A stretch of 34,749 bases of DNA from an uncultured Anderseniella sp. (GTDB lineage Bacteria > Pseudomonadota > Alphaproteobacteria > Rhizobiales > Aestuariivirgaceae), in assembly GCA_938039915.1 (NCBI GenBank), contig CALHUA010000065.1, positions 1 through 34,749 on the forward strand, given 5' to 3'. Position numbers and translations under genes: made by a program. This document shows, one piece after another, positions 7,852 to 15,661 of the stretch. A model generated the notes under the pieces. The model saw only the letters and a list, made by a program, of their open reading frames with translations, ran no database searches and was not told the DNA's origin. Position 1 is the first letter of the stretch. Each line of letters begins with the position of its first letter.

Positions 7852-8624
7852 GGCCAACCTCGATCCACACCTGCTGCAGTTAGCAGTTCCTGAAGCTTCT
7901 TGCGGGCGTTGAACAACCTGGCTTTCACTGTTCCTTCAGGAACGCTGAGAACCTCGCTCGCCTGTCTGATCGACATCTCGTGATAGTAGACGAGGTCGAT
8001 AATCTCACGGTGCAGCGGCGCAAGCGCGTCGGAGCATTTGCGCAACAACGCACTTTTGTCGGCTTTCTGACTGGCGATTTCCGGGTCGTCCTGTTGATCC
8101 GGGATCTGCGCAGCATGATCCTCGTTCCAGCACAGTTCACGCCGCTTTCTCATGACATTGCGCGACCGGTTGTGGGCGATTGCCAAAATCCAGGTTGAAA
8201 CAGATGAGCGGCCCTGGAAATTGCGCGCACCGCGCCATACTTCCAGAAACACTTCATTGGTCAGTTCTTCGGCAATGGCCGGGTTGCGAAGGATGCGTTC
8301 AACGAACCGGAAGACACCGGTCTGGTGTCGCGCAAACAGGGTTTTCATGGCCGTCGCGTCGGCATTTGAAATACGTGCCATCAGTTCGCGATCATCGGCC
8401 GCGTCGCCTTCCGTGTTCCGGACAGGGCGGTTGGTTCTGGAGAGTTTGTTTCGCGGTGTAGCCGAACGCGCACCTGTACAGTGTGAGCCCCGCGCGGCAA
8501 TCGGCTCGGCGGGAGCGAGGGCAAGATCGCGAAACTCGCCCGAGGCAACATCCTTGTCTCGAGCCCGAAAGTGGCGGCGGCCTGATAGAGGCGGGAACAT
8601 GGAAGGAGGGTCAAACGTGCTCAT
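7848..8624 (-). CDS. ECF-type RNA polymerase sigma factor with a long N-terminal extension
   Basis: A 258-residue sigma-70 family protein. Region 2 runs from about residue 78 (DDRELMARISNADATAMKTL) through AEELTNEVFLEVWRGARNF and SSVSTWILAIAHNRSRNVMR. Region 4 is at the C-terminus (LAPLHREIIDLVYYHEMSIR, then VPEGTVKARLFNARKKL). The start at 8624 is preceded by a near-perfect GGGAGG. It leaves an unusual extension of about 75 residues rich in Arg, Pro and Ala ahead of region 2, with a possible role in regulation. The stop overlaps the anti-sigma gene (ATGA). It heads the operon sigma, anti-sigma, S8 protease, FAD monooxygenase and is probably autoregulatory. Confidence 0.92.
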   Translation of the reverse strand: MSTFDPPSMFPPLSGRRHFRARDKDVASGEFRDLALAPAEPIAARGSHCTGARSATPRNKLSRTNRPVRNTEGDAADDRELMARISNADATAMKTLFARHQTGVFRFVERILRNPAIAEELTNEVFLEVWRGARNFQGRSSVSTWILAIAHNRSRNVMRKRRELCWNEDHAAQIPDQQDDPEIASQKADKSALLRKCSDALAPLHREIIDLVYYHEMSIRQASEVLSVPEGTVKARLFNARKKLQELLTAAGVDRGWP

Positions 8625-8781
8625 GCCGCCTCCCTTCAGGTTTTCGCGCCCCTCCAACAATTTTCATGATCCGGTGAATTTTCGGGCCGGGCAAAATCTT
8701 GTCCCAGACAGGCCGTACAGGCACCGGCAACGCGGCAATGACGACAACTGCGTCGCTTGATCCGTCCTTGCTGATGCCCAT
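8611..8781 (-). CDS. small ORF preceding and overlapping the ECF sigma gene
   Basis: A 56-residue frame with an excellent ribosome-binding site (AAAGGAG, 7 nt before the ATG at 8781). It reads MGISKDGSSDAVVVIAALPV, then PVRPVWDKILPGPKIHRIMK, and ends in a basic RKPEGRRHEHV. It overlaps the first 14 bases of the sigma gene in another frame. It may be a genuine small protein or a leader whose translation controls access to the sigma start. I recognise no family. Supporting evidence is only the Shine-Dalgarno sequence, length and position. Confidence 0.45.
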   Translation of the reverse strand: MGISKDGSSDAVVVIAALPVPVRPVWDKILPGPKIHRIMKIVGGARKPEGRRHEHV

Positions 8782-9284
8782 AACAATACTCCTTTGTCTC
8801 TTGCCTCTTCCGTCCTCCCGTTTCGGTAAATCACTGCGTCAGAGGTCACCGATCCATGTAACGTTAGTCACATCACGCGGAAATTGGTTGTGTCTGACGG
8901 TGCGCCCGTCCAGTTGGATCTGCCTTTGGTCAAACCAGCTGGTGAATTGCGCGCACTCTCGTTTCCAGTTGGAGACCTTCATATCGCGGCGGCCGCATCC
9001 GGTCTGTGAGAATTTACACAACCGACCCCACAGTCAGCGTCTTCACTCTCGCTGACACGACAGGCAACACATTGTTTCAAAACAAATTTTTGGTGGCAAA
9101 AATCTGATCTGCAATTGCGGTTTTGCCGTCAAAAGATGCGCAAGCCGCAATTTGCGTTGGCCAAAAACACACATCCCCCACAACCGAATGACGCCCCGGC
9201 GTGACTAACAAGGTGACAAGAACGCGGAGCAGACCTTCGCGAAAATTCACTCTCAACAGCCGGCACACCGGCAGGAGATCACCA
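8782..9284. promoter_or_regulatory. divergent control region between the sigma operon and the giant secreted protein gene
   Basis: About 500 bp without a convincing gene. It must contain the promoters of both transcription units. An 8-bp palindrome TAACGTTA lies at 8859-8866. Closer to the secreted-protein gene, AATTGCGG (9113-9120) and CCGCAATT (9145-9152) form an inverted repeat. Between its arms, TTTTG (9121-9125) and CAAAA (9130-9134) can pair, giving a compound hairpin upstream of the gene. I could not identify a shared ECF promoter pair with confidence. Confidence 0.4.
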
Positions 9285-12200
9285 ATGTTAGACAAACTTT
9301 ACGGAACCAGTTCCACAAAAACACTATGCGCCTTTGCACTGGCTGCAACCGCAGCCATAACTCTCAACTCCGGTCATGCCCGAAGCGCTTCGAATGCAGA
9401 AAGCATGCTGATCCCTGGCGATTCAATCGTGACCGGATTTTCCGGTCACAACGGTTCGCCACAGGATCGTACCATTGATCTGGACGGACCATCCGCCCAG
9501 GTTCTTTCGCTGCGGGATTTTGCACACGGTCCCCGGGGCGCACTTTCGGACGCAGCCATCAAGCACCGCATTACAGCCGGCCAGGTTGGTCAGGTGTTTG
9601 CGATTGCCCTGGATGACGGACAGGATCAGGCGGTTCCCGACATCTACCTGGGATCGACATCCTATTTCGGTCTTGAAATCGTCGTTCCCGACCGCAATAG
9701 CGACGGCAAGCCTGACCGGGTGAAAATAGGCCAACCGGACGCACAGTGGATGTCCGGCCAGTTTGGTCCGAATGGCAATCCCGGTTCGATCTGGCGCGTC
9801 AATGGCACGTCCGGAGAAGTAACCCTGTTCGCCACACTGCCAAACAACAGTGGAGCCGGTATCGGCGACATTGTCTTTGACAGGGAACAGCGTCAGTTCT
9901 TCGTATCGGATCTCGATACCGGTCTGATCTACCGCATAGGGCTGGACGGTACCATCATCGACAGTTTCAATCACGGAACTGATGGTCGGGCTGCTGCAGG
10001 CCTTGCTGAAATCGAAGACGACGGCAGAACCGCTGACATCACCAGTTCTGCATTCAATGGCGCAGATCCTGCCACCTGGGGTCATACCCAGAAGCACCGC
10101 CGGGTTGCCGGCATGACGCATCACGACGGCAGGCTCTACTACGCCATTGCCGACGGGCCACAGATCTGGTCGGTCGGAATTGGCGAAAACGGCAGCTATG
10201 CCGGTGATGCCCGGCTTGAACTGCTTGCCGCAGACCTGCCCGGCACCGGCCCGGTCACAGATATGCTGTTCGACAGGTCCGGGCGGCTTTATCTCGCCCA
10301 GCGTGGCGAGCAGCGTGCCAGTGATGAACCATCAAGCTTTGCCGAGCCTGGAACATCGGCAATCGTCAGGTACAGCCGCACAGACGGCAGCAACGGCGCC
10401 CCGGTCTGGACGAAAGATGAGGATGGCTATGCGCTCGGCACGCCTGGCGCACATAACCAGTCCAACGGCGGCATCGCGCTCGGCTATCAGCACGATCAGT
10501 CCGGCGCTCTGCAACGCGACAGGCCTGATGCCACGCTGTGGGCCACAGGTGACCGGCTGCTGTCCAGCGGATCATCAGCCGGTGCAGCCACGACGCAAGG
10601 GCAACCGGACGTGCACGGCCTGCAAGGCAATGATGTCTCCCTGCTCCGCCCGCTGAACACCCCGCCAGACCAGTCTTACTTCGTTGACTATGACGGTGAG
10701 TTTGGTGATCCCGGGAAGAGCGGGCACATGGGCGACGTCGAGATCTGGCAGTCGGACGACGGCCAACTCCTGCAACCGGACAACGACCTGATTGCGTCAC
10801 CAGGTGCTGAGGACTGGCCGGTTGCCGGTTTTGAGCCTCCTCTCGACGAAGTTCCACCGGGCATACCGCCGGAGTTCCCTCCACCGGAAGTTGCGTTCAA
10901 GACCAACCTGAAGCTGACCAAACGGGCGGTGTTCAAAAAGTGCAAGGTCATCGCAACCGGCTGGAAATGCCGTTACAAGATCAAGGTCAGTAATACCGGA
11001 CCTGACACGTATGTCGGCCCGATACGGATATCCGAACACCTGGTAAATCCAGGCGGAGCCACGCTCAATTTCAGTTCATCATGGAACTGCTGGACGGTCG
11101 GCACCGCTGATTATCGCTGCCAGCGGCCCAACCTGGTTCTGCCCCAGGGCGCCAGCGTATCACTCACGGCAATCGCGAAGGTGCCGGCAAGTTTCGCAAG
11201 ATGCCGCTTGAAAAACATCGCGAAAATCCGTCGTGCACCCGGTGGTTCGCGATGGAATACCAACCCACTGGATGACCTCGGTGCGGCAGTCGCGAAAGTT
11301 CCAGGCGACGATTGCGGACAGAAAGATCCGCCACCGAAGCCCACCAATCTTTCGTTGAAAAAGAAGCTGCTATCGTGCGGTGATGATCGGTTGAACGTCC
11401 TGTGCTCGTACCTGATTACCGTCGAGAACACGGGTCCCAATCCGTACAACGCACCTCTGGTGGTGCGCGACAGACCGCAGGCAGGTGCCACTTCGGTACA
11501 GTTCGGCATAACGCCGTGGAGTTGCGCACCTGGAGCCGGCAATGGTTACCGCTGTGAATACGGCGTGGCCAACATGGCGCCCGGTGACACGGTCACCCTG
11601 TTGACGTGGATGAAAGTTCCCAAGCAGGTCGTTCGCAACAAAAACTGCCGCGTCATCAACCGTGCACGCATACTTGAGGCACCCGGCGGCTCGCTGCTGA
11701 ACAGCGACCCGTCGGATGACAAGGCCAAGGCGGTTGCGAAAATCGCCGAGGAGATGTGCGGTCAGGATCTCGAAAAGGAGCCGCGGCCCCTGCAGACCAA
11801 TCTGAAGATTGAAAAGCAGGCCAGCCAGAGTTGCCGGAACACTGAAAGAAACCGCTGGTGTGTCAACTGGCAGATCAAGGTGACCAATACAGGTCCAGGA
11901 AGCTTCAACGACATCATCAGGTTCCGCGAGCAGTTTCCCGCCGGCGTCACGTTGTCACCACTGTCTACAGGCTTGTCCTGCACGGGATCTGTGTGCCAGA
12001 CCGATTCTGCGGTTGCGTTGACGGCGGCCGGTTCGGTCAAGTCGTTCGACGTGAGATTGTCCGGATCTGCTTCGGTGGCAAGACGGCTGCAATGCCAGAT
12101 CACCAACCAGGTGAAGGTCCTTGCCCCTGCCGGTGTCCCGAACAAGAACACGGACAAGAGCGATGACAAAGCCAGTGCCACTGCATCCCTGCCGCCGAAG

Positions 12201-12746
12201 TTCTGTGAGACGAGCCCGCTTGATAACACGCCGGCGCCGGGCCCAGGCACTGTCAAGCCGCCGGCAGACAAGTGCCGCCCTGGCTTTTCTCCGGTGCATG
12301 GCCGTTGCCAGCCCAACGTCAGCACCTGCCCTCGCGGTCTGAAGAAGGTATCAGCATCGCGGGTACGCAAACTGCGCCACAAGGGTTGGACAATCCGGCG
12401 GGTTCGGCAGGCAGGTCGTGCACTGTGGTGTGGCAAACCGGGCAAGAAGCAAGTGCTCAGATGCCGCAAGACCTGGAAACAGGTCGCATCAAAGGGCCGC
12501 ATTCCGAAAGGCTGGAAAAGCTATCGCGTCGGCCGCGGCAACGCTGCGATCTGGTGCGCCAAGAAGGTGCGCAAGCAGGTGTCAAAGTGCCGTCGCCCGG
12601 CACGCTGGAACGGCAAGCGCTGCATCACCCCGAAGGTCCGCTCATCGAGGAAGTGCAAGCCAGGCTTCACAGGACATAAGCCAAACTGCCGCCGGATCAC
12701 TGCGCCCAAGCGCAACCGGCACCGGCCCGGCCGGAACCGCCATTAG
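9285..12746 (+). CDS. large secreted protein: propeller-like domain, three DUF11-like repeats, Cys/Lys/Arg-rich C-terminus
   Basis: A 1153-residue protein. The ATG at 9285 is chosen because AGGAG lies 8 nt upstream and a signal peptide follows (CAFALAATAAITLNSGHARS). Residues about 60-510 have repeated strand motifs (GIGDIVFDREQRQFFVSDLD, PVTDMLFDRSGRLYLAQRGE), as in NHL/SMP-30-like propellers. Three homologous repeats of about 140 residues follow, at about 540-676, 686-826 and 837-976. Each starts TNLxLxK, has paired cysteines, an NTGP motif and a D-x-AxAxA ending, and resembles DUF11. The last 155 residues are extremely basic with many CxxG/RC motifs (for example KCKPGFTGHKPNCRR). No LPXTG or other anchor is seen. 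It is divergent from an ECF sigma/protease operon and may be its target. Function inferred only as surface or extracellular. Confidence 0.85.
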   Translation: MLDKLYGTSSTKTLCAFALAATAAITLNSGHARSASNAESMLIPGDSIVTGFSGHNGSPQDRTIDLDGPSAQVLSLRDFAHGPRGALSDAAIKHRITAGQVGQVFAIALDDGQDQAVPDIYLGSTSYFGLEIVVPDRNSDGKPDRVKIGQPDAQWMSGQFGPNGNPGSIWRVNGTSGEVTLFATLPNNSGAGIGDIVFDREQRQFFVSDLDTGLIYRIGLDGTIIDSFNHGTDGRAAAGLAEIEDDGRTADITSSAFNGADPATWGHTQKHRRVAGMTHHDGRLYYAIADGPQIWSVGIGENGSYAGDARLELLAADLPGTGPVTDMLFDRSGRLYLAQRGEQRASDEPSSFAEPGTSAIVRYSRTDGSNGAPVWTKDEDGYALGTPGAHNQSNGGIALGYQHDQSGALQRDRPDATLWATGDRLLSSGSSAGAATTQGQPDVHGLQGNDVSLLRPLNTPPDQSYFVDYDGEFGDPGKSGHMGDVEIWQSDDGQLLQPDNDLIASPGAEDWPVAGFEPPLDEVPPGIPPEFPPPEVAFKTNLKLTKRAVFKKCKVIATGWKCRYKIKVSNTGPDTYVGPIRISEHLVNPGGATLNFSSSWNCWTVGTADYRCQRPNLVLPQGASVSLTAIAKVPASFARCRLKNIAKIRRAPGGSRWNTNPLDDLGAAVAKVPGDDCGQKDPPPKPTNLSLKKKLLSCGDDRLNVLCSYLITVENTGPNPYNAPLVVRDRPQAGATSVQFGITPWSCAPGAGNGYRCEYGVANMAPGDTVTLLTWMKVPKQVVRNKNCRVINRARILEAPGGSLLNSDPSDDKAKAVAKIAEEMCGQDLEKEPRPLQTNLKIEKQASQSCRNTERNRWCVNWQIKVTNTGPGSFNDIIRFREQFPAGVTLSPLSTGLSCTGSVCQTDSAVALTAAGSVKSFDVRLSGSASVARRLQCQITNQVKVLAPAGVPNKNTDKSDDKASATASLPPKFCETSPLDNTPAPGPGTVKPPADKCRPGFSPVHGRCQPNVSTCPRGLKKVSASRVRKLRHKGWTIRRVRQAGRALWCGKPGKKQVLRCRKTWKQVASKGRIPKGWKSYRVGRGNAAIWCAKKVRKQVSKCRRPARWNGKRCITPKVRSSRKCKPGFTGHKPNCRRITAPKRNRHRPGRNRH

Positions 12747-12796
12747 ACAGGGCGATGGCGCGACGCCACGTCGCGACCACCCCGGTTGACCAAGAC

Positions 12797-12827
12797 AAGG
12801 GCCGGATGCTGTCAGCATCCGGCCCTT
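12797..12827 (+). terminator. hairpin terminator after the giant secreted protein gene
   Basis: A perfect 14-bp stem, AAGGGCCGGATGCT (12797-12810) with AGCATCCGGCCCTT (12814-12827), has a 3-nt loop and sits about 50 nt after the stop codon. The U tract on either strand is poor, so it may act as a transcript end stabiliser or a weak terminator. Confidence 0.75.
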
Positions 12828-13043
12828 ATGCAACTCTGGTCCGGAGTTGAACTACAATCCGGTCGGGTACGGCAGGTGTCCCGGGCTCTCGATCCCGGCT
12901 ATCGCTGTGACCTGCCATGCCACCGGCAATCAGACGAGCCAACTGACCACTTGCTCAAGTGCAGCTCACCACGGTGCCACTGGACTCGAAATCATTGCTG
13001 CAGAAGCCAACAATCCGGTTAAGCACGTCCCGATCCTGTCATG
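12828..13043. other. intergenic stretch with no recognisable gene
   Basis: These bases lie between two terminator hairpins of convergent genes. Open frames cross it, with Cys-containing peptides such as VTCHATGNQTSQLTTC. That faintly recalls the Cys-rich repeats of the preceding gene and could be a degenerate fragment, but there is no start signal. I see nothing I can call. Confidence 0.3.
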
Positions 13044-13071
13044 AAAAAGGGCGCCGCGATTTGCGACGCCC
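13044..13071 (-). terminator. intrinsic terminator of the outer-membrane protein gene
   Basis: Read on the minus strand, GGGCGTCGC pairs with GCGGCGCCC (one U-G wobble) around the loop AAATC and is followed by five Ts. It lies about 25 nt after the stop of the minus-strand gene ending at 13097. Confidence 0.85.
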
Positions 13072-13096
13072 TCGTAATTCACCAGAATACTATAAT

Positions 13097-14029
13097 TTAA
13101 TCGAGCCACACGCCGGAGCTAGCCCAGCGCATGAAGTTAGGCAGGTCAAGACCTGCGCCGAACCGCTCGGTTTCTTTCATGCTGCTACCGCCAAAGCTAT
13201 GACTGGTGCCAACCATGATCGTGTGTTCGGTGACGGCACCGGTATCGGACAGGGATCGACCATTGTCTGCATCAAAGCCGCGATATCCAATGAAGAACTG
13301 TGTGTCGCCAACAATTGGTATTCCGTTGACAAGCATATCGTAGCGTACGCCCCATTCAAATACATCCATGTCATTCAAACGAATGCCATCAATACCGTCC
13401 TGGTCGCCGTTCGCATAGGAAAATTCAGCCTGCAGTCTCGAATCCGGCGTGATGTACCAACGCCCGACACCGCGAACAAACAGCGCATTGTGAAAACCGT
13501 CCTGCGGGTTGGAATTGGTTGTGTCAGAGTCCATGTAACCGCCTTGCAGATAGAACGTGAGGTCGTTCAGATAAAACTGCAATTCGCCGCCAACAGCATA
13601 GGCGTCAACAGGGCTGTTATCGCCTTGGCCAAGCCCAAACGCGCCAAATGCACCAAACGCAAAAGAGTTCGGGTCACGGTATGTCAAATGTGTTCCCAGC
13701 TGCGAGGAATACTGGAAGGTATCGTTTGCATCACTGCTGTCAAATGCGGCATCTGTATATTCAAGTTTGCCGTCCATCTGGATTGACAGATTGTCACCCA
13801 GGGGAAGGCTGAGCCGACCGTCGATGCCCGATGAAAAGTGATCTTCCTTGTCTGGATTGTAGTTGCCGTCCGGCCCGGAACGAAATGTGTAACCGTTCCA
13901 ACTTTCCACTACCCCTGACACGACCAGCCCCTGAATGGCCTGCTCAGCATCAAAGTCGGCCGCGACCGCTTGGTTTACAGGCGCAAACAACGCCATAACA
14001 AGAACTGAAGATACAAATAGTTTTTTCAT
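13097..14029 (-). CDS. outer-membrane beta-barrel protein (porin-like)
   Basis: A 310-residue protein with a clear Sec signal peptide (MKKLFVSSVLVMALFAPVNQ, cleavage after AVAA). The mature part is built of alternating hydrophobic/polar strands rich in Gly, Asp, Asn and Tyr (SIQMDGKLEYTDAAF, FYLNDLTFYLQGGYMDSDTT, SRLQAEFSYANGDQDG, TQFFIGYRGFDADNG), as expected for a barrel of about 14 strands. The final residues (FMRWASSGVWLD) are atypical, since most barrels end in Phe. I cannot assign a specific porin family or substrate. It is a single-gene unit with its own terminator. The 266 bp upstream contain the promoter and the tail hairpin of the next minus-strand gene. Confidence 0.75.
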   Translation of the reverse strand: MKKLFVSSVLVMALFAPVNQAVAADFDAEQAIQGLVVSGVVESWNGYTFRSGPDGNYNPDKEDHFSSGIDGRLSLPLGDNLSIQMDGKLEYTDAAFDSSDANDTFQYSSQLGTHLTYRDPNSFAFGAFGAFGLGQGDNSPVDAYAVGGELQFYLNDLTFYLQGGYMDSDTTNSNPQDGFHNALFVRGVGRWYITPDSRLQAEFSYANGDQDGIDGIRLNDMDVFEWGVRYDMLVNGIPIVGDTQFFIGYRGFDADNGRSLSDTGAVTEHTIMVGTSHSFGGSSMKETERFGAGLDLPNFMRWASSGVWLD

Positions 14030-14263
14030 GATGTGGCCTCTGCCGATTCCGCCTTCAACTTACGCCCCCAGATAGGCCACCCTCACGTACCCATGTCAAT
14101 AATCGATGCGACGCACACGACCCTTTTTTTGAAAGTGTTGCATCTGGGCCACAGTATGATCTTGTTTGTCCTAATTCGGACGTTCCATAAAACCGGTAAC
14201 ATTCAAAAAGGTACAGACGGCTGAAAAACAACATATCGGGCGACGGGGACAGAGCCGAATGAT

Positions 14264-14291
14264 GCCTCCAGCGGCGACCGCAATTGGAGGC
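14264..14291 (-). terminator. hairpin downstream of the XRE regulator gene
   Basis: GCCTCCA (14264-14270) pairs with TGGAGGC (14285-14291), with an inner GCGG/CCGC stem. It begins 5 nt after the regulator stop on the minus strand. No T tract follows, so termination is possible but not certain. Confidence 0.5.
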
Positions 14292-14295
14292 TCGC

Positions 14296-15138
14296 TCATC
14301 TGTCGATCAGGGATCGTATGTAGTCAGGAGCTACACGGGCATCCACCGTTGCTTCCCGTACCAGCCAGTCAAAATGATCTGTCAGCGACCGAACCCGCTG
14401 ACTTTCGCGAAACGCCAGGTAACACTGGCCAACGTAGATAACCGCCAGGTTCGGCCCAAACACGGTGACAGGCGCACTGAACACCTTATGGGCATCAAAC
14501 ATGAACAGACGCAGTCTGGGGAACATCTCGTGGCACAGGTCTGCGATGAAATTCAACTGCTCATGGCGGATAACCTGATCGACGCCTGCATAGTACGCAG
14601 TTCCGGCCGCGCAAGCCTCCAGTTCGTGAACCGGCAAGGCGATTTCATAGTCGGACACACCTGATTGCAGCCAATCCAGTTGGCCACGCATCGCATTGAT
14701 CGCCAAAGCGAGGCGTTGATCACCAAATGCGGAATACTCCCAATCCAGCATGCTTTCCGTCTTCAGGATATCCGGCAGAGTCGCAGGAACATGACGCACC
14801 TTGTAGCCTGCCGCCTCCCGGTGCCATTCCATGAGTTGTGCATCCGCGGAGAGGCGTTCAGCGGGACTGAGGGCCATCGCGGCGGCAACTATATCGCCGG
14901 GCCGCTCCGGACGGTGTGTAAGCCCCAGCAGCCAATCGGTACTGACACCCAGCACCGATGCAGCATCTGCCGCCAGTTGAGAATTGGGAAGGCGCGGCAG
15001 GTCATCCTTGAGCAGTTGGCCAATTGTCGACCGGTCAACGCCGGTTTCCCTGGCCAGGGCACTGCGCGAAACATTGTTGCGCGCCATCGCCTCCAGGAGG
15101 CGAAGTCTGAACATCTCTGACCGGTCACGCTTGTCCAT
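14296..15138 (-). CDS. XRE-family transcriptional regulator with a C-terminal sensor-like domain
   Basis: A 280-residue protein. Residues about 8-75 form a helix-turn-helix of the Cro/XRE type (SRSALARETGVDRSTIGQLL, then SVLGVSTDWLLGLTHRP). The remaining 200 residues form a domain I do not recognise by name. It contains CAAGTAYYAGVDQVIRHEQL, HEMFPRLRLFMFDAHKVFSA and PVTVFGPNLAVIYVGQCYLA, which read like a small alpha/beta ligand-sensing domain. The ATG at 15138 lies next to an AT-rich region with three copies of a TGCAGWAWA motif, plausibly its own operator. It is divergent from a small DUF2061 membrane protein that it may control. Confidence 0.85.
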   Translation of the reverse strand: MDKRDRSEMFRLRLLEAMARNNVSRSALARETGVDRSTIGQLLKDDLPRLPNSQLAADAASVLGVSTDWLLGLTHRPERPGDIVAAAMALSPAERLSADAQLMEWHREAAGYKVRHVPATLPDILKTESMLDWEYSAFGDQRLALAINAMRGQLDWLQSGVSDYEIALPVHELEACAAGTAYYAGVDQVIRHEQLNFIADLCHEMFPRLRLFMFDAHKVFSAPVTVFGPNLAVIYVGQCYLAFRESQRVRSLTDHFDWLVREATVDARVAPDYIRSLIDR

Positions 15139-15150
15139 ATTAATCTGTAA

Positions 15151-15201
15151 TGCAGAAAATAATCACCAAAAAGGATATTATGCAGTAAAAGTGCAGAATA
15201 T
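15151..15201. promoter_or_regulatory. three TGCAGWAWA repeats between the divergent XRE regulator and DUF2061 genes
   Basis: TGCAGAAAAT (15151-15160), TGCAGTAAAA (15181-15190) and TGCAGAATAT (15192-15201) are same-orientation copies. The first two start exactly 30 bp apart and the last two 11 bp apart. They sit in an AT-rich segment between the two start codons, where an autoregulating XRE protein would bind. Operator function is inference. Confidence 0.5.
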
Positions 15202-15263
15202 CCAGAGCCGGTTTTCTGAGTTAGCAACAGCCCCACATACGGGCGCTGAACAGGAGAACTGCA

Positions 15264-15470
15264 ATGGACACCACCACCAGAACAATCGCCAAATCCGCCA
15301 CCTGGCAGATTGCCGGTTTTGTCACCATGACATTGATCGGTTTTCTGTTCACGAATTCGATTGCGGCCAGCAGCGGCATAGCCATCGCCGGCTCAATCAC
15401 CGGATTCCTCAGCTATTTTGTACATGAGGTGTTCTGGTCAAAGATCAGCTGGGGGCGGAAAGGGCTCTAG
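15264..15470 (+). CDS. DUF2061-family small membrane protein
   Basis: A 68-residue protein matching the DUF2061 pattern. An N-terminal TRTIAKSATWQIAGFVTMTL is followed by two short membrane helices (about 14-30 and 36-52). The family's end motif YFVHEVFWSKISWG corresponds to the usual Y-x-x-HE-x-x-W-x-x-I-x-WG. AGGAG lies 6 nt before the ATG. The family is widespread and has no established function. It stands alone, divergent from the XRE regulator, and the repeats between them suggest shared control. Confidence 0.9.
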   Translation: MDTTTRTIAKSATWQIAGFVTMTLIGFLFTNSIAASSGIAIAGSITGFLSYFVHEVFWSKISWGRKGL

Positions 15471-15519
15471 GATCTGTTGAGTTTCATTTTCCGGGTATTG
15501 GTTCGGTCATTACCAAAAT

Positions 15520-15598
15520 GGCAGGCAGCAGGGGTACCCAAGACATTCATTCCTATTGGGGCGGGAAAAAATGCCGATGCGGAAACCTGCTGCCTGCC
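15520..15598. repeat. 13-bp perfect inverted repeat with a 53-bp spacer in a convergent intergenic region
   Basis: GGCAGGCAGCAGG (15520-15532) is the exact reverse complement of CCTGCTGCCTGCC (15586-15598). It lies between the ends of the DUF2061 and PilZ genes. The arms could form a stem in RNA of either strand. Terminator, small RNA or remnant of a short repeat element are all possible; no second copy was noticed in this window. Confidence 0.6.
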
Positions 15599-15661
15599 GT
15601 GCTGCTGCCACTAGGGGCGACCTGTGATCAGCAAAAAGCGTTTCATCCATGTGCATCGCCG

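Noticed and set aside
9201-9284. N-terminal extension of the giant secreted protein to an ATG at 9201
   Set aside because: It would place 28 basic residues before a normal signal peptide; the ATG at 9285 has AGGAG at the right distance.
11762-12502. 246-residue open frame on the minus strand
   Set aside because: It lies wholly antisense within the giant secreted-protein gene, whose repeats and signal peptide are clear; it is a codon-bias shadow.
12847-13044. Cys-containing frame after the giant secreted protein, possibly a degenerate DUF11-like repeat
   Set aside because: Similarity is only a loose Cys/Thr pattern, there is no ribosome-binding site, and it is bounded by terminators of the neighbouring genes.
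12959-13786. 275-residue open frame on the plus strand
   Set aside because: It runs antisense through the outer-membrane protein gene and its terminator; no start signal and no recognisable domain.
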